Assembly (NCBI GenBank): GCA_003249625.1 | Contig: QKII01000040.1 | Location: 1 to 7,650 of the forward strand | Reading direction: 5' to 3' | DNA: 7,650 bases | Origin: Propionivibrio sp. | GTDB lineage: Bacteria > Pseudomonadota > Gammaproteobacteria > Burkholderiales > Rhodocyclaceae | Shown: in pieces, positions 1 to 5,695 of the stretch | How positions within the stretch are numbered: position 1 is the stretch's first letter | Layout of the letters: every line of letters starts with the position of its first letter | Translations under genes and position numbers: made by a program | Notes under the pieces: model-generated | What the model saw: only the letters and a program-made list of their open reading frames with translations | Told to the model about the DNA's origin: nothing | The model's database searches: none

Positions 1-14
1 CGCAATGCTTTCAT
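1..14 (-). CDS. Start of a further operon gene, cut by the window edge
   Basis: An ATG on the minus strand at 14-12 is preceded by a near-ideal ribosome binding site, AGGAGA at 27-22, with a 7-nt spacer. Only four full codons are visible, reading M-K-A-L. This is a common opening of medium-chain (zinc or quinone) alcohol dehydrogenases, but four residues cannot establish a family, so the product is left open. The start lies 92 nt downstream of the MBL-hydrolase stop on the same strand and it is probably the next gene of that operon. A GTG directly in front of the ATG is a possible alternative start. Confidence 0.5.
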
Positions 15-21
15 CACTGGT

Positions 22-27
22 TCTCCT
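22..27 (-). promoter_or_regulatory. Strong ribosome binding site for the edge gene
   Basis: AGGAGA on the minus strand sits 7 nt before the ATG at 14-12. It is the best Shine-Dalgarno match seen in the window and is the main evidence that a gene begins at the left edge. Confidence 0.6.
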
Positions 28-34
28 CGCTATC

Positions 35-60
35 GGGAAGGTTTGGCACAGCGCCTTCCC
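35..60 (-). promoter_or_regulatory. Hairpin between the MBL gene and the next gene
   Basis: GGGAAGG at 35-41 and CCTTCCC at 54-60 form a perfect 7-bp inverted repeat around a 12-nt loop. In the minus-strand transcript it lies after the MBL-hydrolase stop and ends 7 nt before the ribosome binding site of the next gene. No T-run follows it, so it is not a standard intrinsic terminator. It could be a processing or 3'-end-stabilising stem that separates two operon genes, or chance. Confidence 0.35.
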
Positions 61-106
61 CAACACACCGGGTACAAGAAACAAGGCGACAGAGCTTCCG
101 TCGCGC

Positions 107-1213
107 TTACAGGAAGAATTTTTCCGGGGCGCCATCGCGCTTCATGTACCCGTTGTGTGACTGCTCCAGACGGACTTTTTGAAGCAGGGTGTAGGCATTG
201 TTCTTGGTCATGACATCTGCACCATTGAGACGCTCGGCCCAGCGTTTTCCATTCGAAGTCGTGACTTCGAGAACGTTTTTGGTGACATAGTTAGTCAGGG
301 CCGAAAAGAAATTTTCTTCCGCGGCGCGGAAGGCCCCCTTGTATGGTCCTTCACCCATATCCTTGATGAAGTGCTCCAGTTCCACTGTTTGCAATGCTTC
401 ATGTGAAAAACGCAGCACATCTTGTGTGTACTCACGCGCAGTCAGGACATCTTCGCGGGTTCCGTAGCGGGAGACATGGCCGCATACGATGGCGTCAAAG
501 TCGTATTCAAGAATCTGATCGTGGGCCTCGATCCAACCGCTGATATTTTCCGAAGAGTCGCAATCTTTGAAGGCTACCCATCCCGGCGCGAGGATATCAA
601 TGGCTGTCAGAACTTTCTGCTTTGGGGCGTAGATGAAAATATTCCCTTCGCTGTGGTTCTGCCCCTTGTAGGACAATTCCAATTTGACACCGTTCACATC
701 CAGGGTGGCCTCCTTGGAAAAGGTTTCCGTTGGCACGGGACGATCCGGATCGGGAAATCGTTCAAGCAACTCACGGGTCTTTTCGTGAGCGACACGTTTG
801 ATTTTGGGGCCGAACATTGATGCTGCTCCAATGTGGTCGGCATGCCAGTGACTGTAGACCATGTGAGTGACCGGCTCATCAGTGACGCTGGCAATTGCAT
901 CGAGCAAACGTTCTCCCATCGATGGCGGCGCATCAACAACGATCACGCCATTGCCGGTACGCACAAACATGCAGTCGTACCAACCGCCACTCACCCAATA
1001 AACACCATCACGCAGTTCTTCAACGTGATAGCCGTTCTTGATGCGGTCCGGCAGAAACAGGCTGCCGTAGGATTCTTCCGGAGGAGCCGCGTAATCTTCG
1101 ATTTTGCTGTACGGAAAACCGGCTTGACCAAGGTTGTCGATATACCATTTGGGGATGCAGTCACATATACCGTTGGGATGTGCGTGATGGTGATGACTGT
1201 TCGAATTTGACAT
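107..1213 (-). CDS. MBL-fold metallo-hydrolase with His-rich N-terminus
   Basis: This 368-residue protein belongs to the metallo-beta-lactamase superfamily, probably a dinuclear zinc hydrolase. The signature HxHxDH is at residues 122-127 (H122, H124, D126, H127). Further expected ligands are H187 in a GQNHSEGN stretch, D206 in TAIDILAPG and H246 in CGHVSRYG, so the whole metal site appears intact. The core covers roughly residues 63-250. A C-terminal extension of about 115 residues has no motif I recognise. No signal peptide is visible, which suggests a cytoplasmic protein. The N-terminus has four histidines in a row (7-10), another at 12, and cysteines at 18 and 20. The start is ATG 1213, with AAGGA 10 nt upstream; the stop is TAA at 109-107. 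It lies 85 nt downstream of the SDR gene on the same strand, so the two are probably co-transcribed. Lactonase, thioesterase, sulfatase and glyoxalase II activities all occur in this superfamily, and the sequence does not decide among them. Confidence 0.9.
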   Translation of the reverse strand: MSNSNSHHHHAHPNGICDCIPKWYIDNLGQAGFPYSKIEDYAAPPEESYGSLFLPDRIKNGYHVEELRDGVYWVSGGWYDCMFVRTGNGVIVVDAPPSMGERLLDAIASVTDEPVTHMVYSHWHADHIGAASMFGPKIKRVAHEKTRELLERFPDPDRPVPTETFSKEATLDVNGVKLELSYKGQNHSEGNIFIYAPKQKVLTAIDILAPGWVAFKDCDSSENISGWIEAHDQILEYDFDAIVCGHVSRYGTREDVLTAREYTQDVLRFSHEALQTVELEHFIKDMGEGPYKGAFRAAEENFFSALTNYVTKNVLEVTTSNGKRWAERLNGADVMTKNNAYTLLQKVRLEQSHNGYMKRDGAPEKFFL

Positions 1214-1298
1214 AGTGGTCCGATCCTTTTTCGTTTATGGCAAAGTTGGCAACCTTAATCGGCTACCGGTTTCCGTTTCATGTGTTGCGACAGATGGC

Positions 1299-2063
1299 TC
1301 AATGCGCAGTCTGACCACCGTCGGCGAGATAGACCTGCCCTGTGGTGAAGCTGGCCATCGGAGAACAAAGGAAGAGTACGGTGCCGGCTATTTCTTCCGG
1401 GTCTGCCGCACGGTGCATGGGACTGCCAGCGAGAAGATTCGAGGCAAAGGCTTCATCCTGTAGCCAGCGTTCGATCATCGGCGTGCGCACAATGCCAGGA
1501 GCGACCGCGTTCACGCGGATGCCCTGGGTGGCGTAGTCAAGTGCCGCAGCCTTGGTAAGCCCAATAACGCCATGCTTGGCAGCAACATAGGCGGCCATCC
1601 CCGGATCGGCAATTACTCCAGCCACCGAAGCGGTATTAACGATGGCGCCACCACCAGCTTTCAACATATGCTGGATTTCATACTTCATGCTGAGAAAAAC
1701 GCCCTTGAGATCCACGCCGATGACGCGATCAAAATCGTTCTCTTCGATCTCGGTTAGCGGAACAGTGGGGGGGAGGACGCCCGCGTTATTGAATGCGCAA
1801 TCCAGCCTCCCGAAGGTGTCCACAGTGGTTTTAACCAGCGCCTCGACAGATTCGGCACGTGAAACATCAGTCTTTACAAAGATCGCGTCGCCACCAAATT
1901 TCCGGATTTCTTCGACCGTTTTCAGGCCTGTGTCGCTAGGGTTGCCGATCGCGACCTTGGCCCCTTGTCGAGCAAATGCGATTGCAGTCGCTCGACCGAT
2001 CCCGGTACTACCTCCCGTGATCAGGACGACCTTGCCTGTATAGTCCAGCAATTGTTTAGCCAT
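1299..2063 (-). CDS. Short-chain dehydrogenase/reductase (SDR), classical type
   Basis: This 254-residue NAD(P)(H)-dependent oxidoreductase is of usual classical SDR length. The Rossmann glycine motif TGGSTGIG is at residues 16-23 and NNAG at 92-95. The catalytic serine is S146 and the YxxxK pair is Y159/K163. PG at 189-190 followed by T194 is the usual cofactor-closing segment, and the C-terminus ends in the family-typical ADGG. Two small oddities are visible: the tetrad Asn position (usually in VNLKG) reads D118, and the end of beta-strand 2 (IGNPSD, 39-44) has neither the Asp of NAD enzymes nor a clear Arg of NADP enzymes, so cofactor choice is unclear. The frame is open further upstream to an ATG at 2117, but the start at 2063 is preferred because GGAGA lies 9 nt before it and the protein then begins MAKQLLDYTGKV as the family does. 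It is the first gene of the minus-strand operon, divergent from the LysR gene. The substrate is unknown. Confidence 0.92.
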   Translation of the reverse strand: MAKQLLDYTGKVVLITGGSTGIGRATAIAFARQGAKVAIGNPSDTGLKTVEEIRKFGGDAIFVKTDVSRAESVEALVKTTVDTFGRLDCAFNNAGVLPPTVPLTEIEENDFDRVIGVDLKGVFLSMKYEIQHMLKAGGGAIVNTASVAGVIADPGMAAYVAAKHGVIGLTKAAALDYATQGIRVNAVAPGIVRTPMIERWLQDEAFASNLLAGSPMHRAADPEEIAGTVLFLCSPMASFTTGQVYLADGGQTAH

Positions 2064-2067
2064 GATG

Positions 2068-2087
2068 CAATTTCTCCATCGAAATTG
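2068..2087 (-). promoter_or_regulatory. Hairpin overlapping the SDR ribosome binding site
   Basis: CAATTTC at 2068-2074 and GAAATTG at 2081-2087 are a perfect 7-bp inverted repeat with a 6-nt loop. In the minus-strand transcript the Shine-Dalgarno sequence GGAGA (2077-2073) lies partly in the loop and partly in the stem, just before the SDR start codon at 2063. This could modulate translation of the first operon gene. The stem is A/U-rich and would be only moderately stable. Confidence 0.35.
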
Positions 2088-2145
2088 ACCCGACAGGTGT
2101 CTGTGTGGCCTACCCAAGTCGGCCCAGCTTGCCTGATCGGTTCTT

Positions 2146-2158
2146 GTTGCCTATCAAC
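2146..2158. promoter_or_regulatory. Possible LysR-type operator, dyad GTTG-N5-CAAC
   Basis: GTTG at 2146-2149 and CAAC at 2155-2158 form an interrupted dyad in the SDR-LysR intergenic region. LysR-type regulators bind such short dyads around a T-N11-A core, usually between themselves and a divergent target gene. Assignment as an operator is inference from position and symmetry. Confidence 0.35.
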
Positions 2159-2167
2159 GGTTCTATT

Positions 2168-2178
2168 GCAACAGTTGC
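2168..2178. promoter_or_regulatory. Possible LysR-type operator, perfect dyad GCAAC-A-GTTGC
   Basis: This is a perfect 5-bp inverted repeat with one central base, about 60 bp upstream of the LysR start, the usual distance for an autoregulatory site. It shares the GTTG/CAAC half-sites with the dyad at 2146-2158, so the two may be the recognition and activation sites of one operator. The role is inferred. Confidence 0.4.
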
Positions 2179-2236
2179 TTAAAAAAAGATAAACATCCAG
2201 TATGGGAATATATTGTTTACTTTTTTAAAACTATAA

Positions 2237-3154
2237 ATGGCTATCGACGTTCTCATGGGCATGCAGGTGTTCACGAAAGTGGTGGAGTTAAATAGCTTCG
2301 CCCGGGCGGCTGAAAAGCTGAACCTCTCGCGTGGCATGACGTCTCGTTATGTCGCCCAGATCGAGGAGTATTTGGGCGTACGCTTAATCAACCGTACTAC
2401 TCGCAACCTTTCATTGACCGAGGCCGGTAACAATTACTATCAGAAAGCGATACAGATTCTCTCTCTGGTTGCAGAGACCGAGGAGTCTGCCGCCAACGAT
2501 GTGGCGGAGCCGCGTGGCACACTGCGCATCAGTTGTTCTGTGGCTTTCGGTGGTAGCTTGTTGGGCGAAGCTGTCAGCACCTATCTGCTGCGTTATCCTC
2601 AGGTAAAAGTGGATACGCTCCTCTGCGAACGCGTTGTGGATCTTATCGATGAGGGATTTGACGTAGCGATTCGTGTAGCTGACAGTATCGCCCCTGGACT
2701 GGTCGCAAGGCCGTTGACTCCTATTCGCTTTGCCGTCTGCGCCTCCCCGGAATACTTACGTCGACGCGGAACGCCGACGGATCCAGAGGAATTGGCGAGG
2801 CATGACTGCCTGACCTTTGCCGATTCGGATGTTCCGAAAGAGTGGCGATTCAGAAGTAACGGTTTCATCAATACCGTCAAGGTCCAAGGTAGCTTTCACA
2901 GCAACAATGGCAACATTCTTTGCAATGCCGCCGCAGGTGGGCTTGGCATCGTCTACCAGCCGAGTTTCCTGCTACACGAACTAGTCCGCAGTGGACGACT
3001 TGTGCGTCTCTTTAGAGAATGGGAAGCCGATACGTTTTGGGCTTATGCAGTCTATCCCCATCGAAAATTTTTGCTCCCTAAAGTGCGCAGTTTCATCGAT
3101 TTCATGGTCGAGTATTTTCGACCCAATCCCTATTGGGATGAGAATATTTTCTGA
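2237..3154 (+). CDS. LysR-family transcriptional regulator
   Basis: This 305-residue DNA-binding regulator is of normal LysR-family length. The N-terminal winged helix-turn-helix covers about residues 7-66: VFTKVVELNSFARAAEKLNL followed by SRGMTSRYVAQIEEYLGVRL and the family-typical NRTTRNLSLTEAG. A linker helix runs to about residue 90. The periplasmic-binding-protein-like effector domain covers about 94-295, with GTLRISC opening its first strand and FDVAIRVAD and AAAGGLGIVYQPSF as recognisable core segments. The start is ATG 2237. No good Shine-Dalgarno sequence precedes it, the leader being A/T-rich. Met7 and Met9 are alternative starts, but residues 1-6 fit the family. The stop is TGA at 3152-3154. 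It is divergent from the SDR gene and probably regulates the SDR-MBL operon in response to an unknown small molecule. It runs convergently toward the copper pump operon. Confidence 0.94.
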   Translation: MAIDVLMGMQVFTKVVELNSFARAAEKLNLSRGMTSRYVAQIEEYLGVRLINRTTRNLSLTEAGNNYYQKAIQILSLVAETEESAANDVAEPRGTLRISCSVAFGGSLLGEAVSTYLLRYPQVKVDTLLCERVVDLIDEGFDVAIRVADSIAPGLVARPLTPIRFAVCASPEYLRRRGTPTDPEELARHDCLTFADSDVPKEWRFRSNGFINTVKVQGSFHSNNGNILCNAAAGGLGIVYQPSFLLHELVRSGRLVRLFREWEADTFWAYAVYPHRKFLLPKVRSFIDFMVEYFRPNPYWDENIF

Positions 3155-3374
3155 CTGCAAATTGCCATCTGAGAATTGAATAACGAATATCCCCGGCTTC
3201 AGTAGAGACTCTTCCGCCTTTTTCAGCCAGCAGTACGATGCAAACAGATAGCCGTTTGATCCGTTCAACTCCACAAGTTGCAAACGGCCTCGATATCAAC
3301 CCGACTTCAAGGCGCCGAGGCGCAAAAAATCCGATCGGCCTGTTGCCTGCTAGTCGGGTCGCTTGTTTATTTGA
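3155..3374. other. Intergenic gap between convergent LysR and cusA genes
   Basis: No gene with family support is visible in these 220 bp; the short frames crossing it are tails of shadow frames. It contains the nested hairpin at 3251-3288, the self-complementary octamer CCGATCGG at 3331-3338, and a run of six A at 3324-3329 (T-run on the minus strand, about 45 nt after the cusA stop). No textbook intrinsic terminator could be identified on either strand. Confidence 0.6.
3251..3288. repeat. Nested inverted repeat, possible bidirectional transcript end
   Basis: GCCGTTTG at 3251-3258 pairs perfectly with CAAACGGC at 3281-3288 (8 bp). Inside it, CAACT at 3266-3270 pairs with AGTTG at 3276-3280 around a 5-nt loop. 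The two stems stack on the 3' side and leave a 7-nt bulge on the 5' side. It lies between two convergent genes, where a structure serving transcript ends on both strands would be expected. Neither strand shows a U-run directly after the stem, so a standard intrinsic terminator is not supported. Confidence 0.4.
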
Positions 3375-5663
3375 TCAAGATTCCAGATTCCGACGCAACG
3401 TCACCTGTTTCACCAGCGCGTAGAGCGCCGGAATCACCACCAGCGTGAGAATCGTCGAAGACACCATGCCGCCGACCATCGGTGCGGCGATCCGGCGCAT
3501 CACTTCCGAACCGGTGCCGGCTACCCACATGATCGGCAGCAGGCCGGCCATGGTTGAGACTACGGTCATCATTTTCGGCCGCACCCGCTCTACGGCACCT
3601 TCCATGACTGCGCCGTAGAGGTCGCCAACCGTCGGTTCGCGGCCTTCGATTCGGCGTCTCTCCTTGATTTCTTCCCACGCATGATCGAGGTAGATCAGCA
3701 TCACGACTCCGGTTTCGGCGGCGACGCCGGCCAACGCGATGAAGCCGATGGCCACGGCGACACTCATGTTGTACCCGAGCGCCCACATCAGCCAGATACC
3801 GCCGACCAGCGCGAAGGGCACCGAGAGCATGACGATCAGCGTTTCGGTGATGCGCCGGAAATTGAGATAGAGCAGAAGAAAGATGATCAGCAGCGTCACG
3901 GGCACGACGACCTTCATCTTTTCGATGGCGCGCTCCATGTTCTCGAACTGGCCGCTCCACGTCGCGTAGTAGCCGGGCGGGAATTCCACGTTGTCCGCTA
4001 CGGCCTTGCGGGCTTCGGCGACGTAGCTGCCGATGTCGCGTTCGCGGATATCGACGTAGATGTAGGCCGAGAGAAGGGCGTTTTCGGTACGAATGGCCGG
4101 CGCGCCCTTCGCGACCTCAACTTTGGCGAGCTGGCCGAGCGGCACCATGGCGGTGCCGCCCATCGACGTCATGGTCGGCACCAGCACTTCGCGGGCAATC
4201 TGCTGCGGGTCGGAGCGTAGTTCGCGCGGGTAGCGCACCGTAACGCCATAGCGCTCGCGGCCCTCGACCGTCGTGGTGACCATCTCCCCGCCGAGCGCGC
4301 CAGCGATGACATCCTGCACTTCGCCGACCGACAAGCCGTAGCGCGCCAGTTGCGCACGATCCGGTTCGATGTTGAGGTAGAAGCCGCCAGTGATGCGTTC
4401 GGCGAAGGCGCTCGACGTTCCTGGGACGTTCTTGACCACGGTTTCGATCTGGCGGGCCAGCTTCTCCATTTCCTCGAGATCGTTGCCGAACACCTTGATG
4501 CCGATCGGCGTGCGGATGCCGGTGGAGAGCATGTCGATACGCGCCTTGATCGGCATCGTCCAGGAGTTGGAAATGCCCGGGAACTGCAGCGCCTTGTCCA
4601 TCTCGGCGATCAACTTGTCGATGTTCATACCGGCGCGCCATTCGGATTCCGGCTTGAGGTTGATCACCGTCTCGAACATCTCGGTCGGCGCCGGGTCGGT
4701 AGCGGTGTTGGCGCGGCCCGCCTTGCCGTAGACCGAAGCGACTTCCGGGAAGCTCTTGATGATCTTGTTCTGTGTCTGCAACACTTCGGCGGCCTTGGTG
4801 ATCGACATGCCGGGCAGCGAGGCGGGCATGTAGAACAACGTGCCTTCGTTGAGCGTCGGCATGAACTCGGATCCGAGCTTCGACGCCGGGTAGTAGGAGG
4901 CGAAGAAGGCCAGCAGTGCGATGGCGATGGTCGTCTTCTTCCAGCGCATCACGCCGGCGATGATCGGGCGGTAGCACCAGATCAGAAAACGATTCACCGG
5001 GTTTTTCCCCTCCGCGATGATCTTGCCACGCACGAACAGGACCATCAGCACCGGCACCAAGGTCACCGAGAGAATCGCCGCGGCGGCCATCGACAGCGTC
5101 TTGGTCCACGCGAGCGGCGCGAACAGGCGTCCTTCCTGGCCTTCGAGCGCGAAGACCGGCAGGAACGACACCGTAACGATGAGCAGGGAGAAGAACAGTG
5201 ACGGGCCGACCTCCATGCAGGCGGTGATCAATGCATTCAGCCGGGCAGTCGGCGTGTGATCCGGCGGCAGTTCCTCGAGATGCTTGTGCGCGTTCTCGAT
5301 CATCACCACCGAGGCGTCGACCATCGCGCCGATGGCGATGGCGATGCCGCCCAGGCTCATCAGGTTCGAACTCATGCCCAGCCAGCGCATGGCGATGAAG
5401 GACATCAGTATGGCGACCGGCAGCATGACGACGGCGACCAGTGCGCTGCGCAGGTGCAGCAGGAAAATGAAGCAGACGGCGGCGACGATCAGCAGTTCCT
5501 CGACCAGCGTGTTCTTCAGTGTGTCGATGGCACGCTGGATCAGCTCGGAACGATCGTAGACCGGTTCGATGGTGACGCCTTCGGGCAGGCCGGGGGCGAT
5601 CTCGGCAACCTTCTCCTTCAGGTTGTGGATGACTTCCAGGGCGTTTTCACCGTAGCGTGCCAT
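3375..5663 (-). CDS. cusA: CusA C-terminal part: 11 membrane segments and copper site
   Basis: This 762-residue frame holds the pump from the late first periplasmic loop to the end. Transmembrane segments are visible at about 53-70, 72-92, 99-122, 153-172, 190-210, 243-260, 585-600, 607-630, 633-658, 693-712 and 726-750. The second periplasmic loop spans about 261-582. The three methionines that bind Cu(I)/Ag(I) in E. coli CusA (M573, M623, M672) correspond to M279 in LFYMPASLPG, M329 in APTEMFET and M378 in ARIDMLSTG. The proton-relay residues D405, E939 and K984 correspond to D116 in GAMVDASVVMIENAH, E650 in AGVAAETGVVML and K697 in RVRPKMMTV. ATG 5663 is only the first internal Met after the break; no clear Shine-Dalgarno sequence precedes it, and the frame is open further upstream past the junction near 5700. 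If translated alone by reinitiation it would lack TM1 and most of the first porter domain. The stop is TGA at 3377-3375. Confidence 0.85.
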   Translation of the reverse strand: MARYGENALEVIHNLKEKVAEIAPGLPEGVTIEPVYDRSELIQRAIDTLKNTLVEELLIVAAVCFIFLLHLRSALVAVVMLPVAILMSFIAMRWLGMSSNLMSLGGIAIAIGAMVDASVVMIENAHKHLEELPPDHTPTARLNALITACMEVGPSLFFSLLIVTVSFLPVFALEGQEGRLFAPLAWTKTLSMAAAAILSVTLVPVLMVLFVRGKIIAEGKNPVNRFLIWCYRPIIAGVMRWKKTTIAIALLAFFASYYPASKLGSEFMPTLNEGTLFYMPASLPGMSITKAAEVLQTQNKIIKSFPEVASVYGKAGRANTATDPAPTEMFETVINLKPESEWRAGMNIDKLIAEMDKALQFPGISNSWTMPIKARIDMLSTGIRTPIGIKVFGNDLEEMEKLARQIETVVKNVPGTSSAFAERITGGFYLNIEPDRAQLARYGLSVGEVQDVIAGALGGEMVTTTVEGRERYGVTVRYPRELRSDPQQIAREVLVPTMTSMGGTAMVPLGQLAKVEVAKGAPAIRTENALLSAYIYVDIRERDIGSYVAEARKAVADNVEFPPGYYATWSGQFENMERAIEKMKVVVPVTLLIIFLLLYLNFRRITETLIVMLSVPFALVGGIWLMWALGYNMSVAVAIGFIALAGVAAETGVVMLIYLDHAWEEIKERRRIEGREPTVGDLYGAVMEGAVERVRPKMMTVVSTMAGLLPIMWVAGTGSEVMRRIAAPMVGGMVSSTILTLVVIPALYALVKQVTLRRNLES

Positions 5664-5695
5664 GGCGATGCCGGAGACGACTTCGCCTTCGCCGT

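Larger units (their letters stand above)
2064..2236. promoter_or_regulatory. Divergent control region between SDR and LysR genes
   Basis: This 173-bp region separates two divergent starts and should hold both promoters and the LysR operator. Its LysR-proximal part (about 2175-2236) is very A/T-rich, including a run of seven A and a run of six T. Two GTTG/CAAC dyads lie at 2146-2158 and 2168-2178. TTGCTT at 2175-2180 is a possible -35 for the regulator, but the matching -10 at 17 bp (CAGTAT) is weak. TATATT at 2209-2214 resembles a -10 without a good -35. No confident sigma-70 promoter can be named on either strand, which fits an activator-dependent operon. Confidence 0.55.

Noticed and set aside
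422..820. A 132-codon plus-strand frame opposite the MBL gene
   Set aside because: The minus-strand frame has a full set of MBL metal ligands. The plus-strand frame has no motif and no ribosome binding site I can see.
2064..2117. An 18-codon upstream extension of the SDR frame to ATG 2117
   Set aside because: The extension is Arg/His-rich, unlike SDR N-termini, and a good ribosome binding site precedes the internal start at 2063.
3324..3360. Possible intrinsic terminator for the cusA transcript (CCGATCGG followed by a T-run on the minus strand)
   Set aside because: The octamer is self-complementary without room for a loop, and alternative stems reach only 3-4 bp. The T-run alone is not enough.
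4117..5109. A 330-codon minus-strand frame overlapping cusA in another frame
   Set aside because: It overlaps the conserved CusA frame, which carries the methionine triad. Its own translation is Arg/His/Asp/Gly-rich and motif-free.
3681..5201. Long plus-strand frames at 3681-4220 and 4350-5201
   Set aside because: Both are antisense to CusA coding sequence and low in hydrophobic residues. They are shadows of G+C-biased third codon positions.
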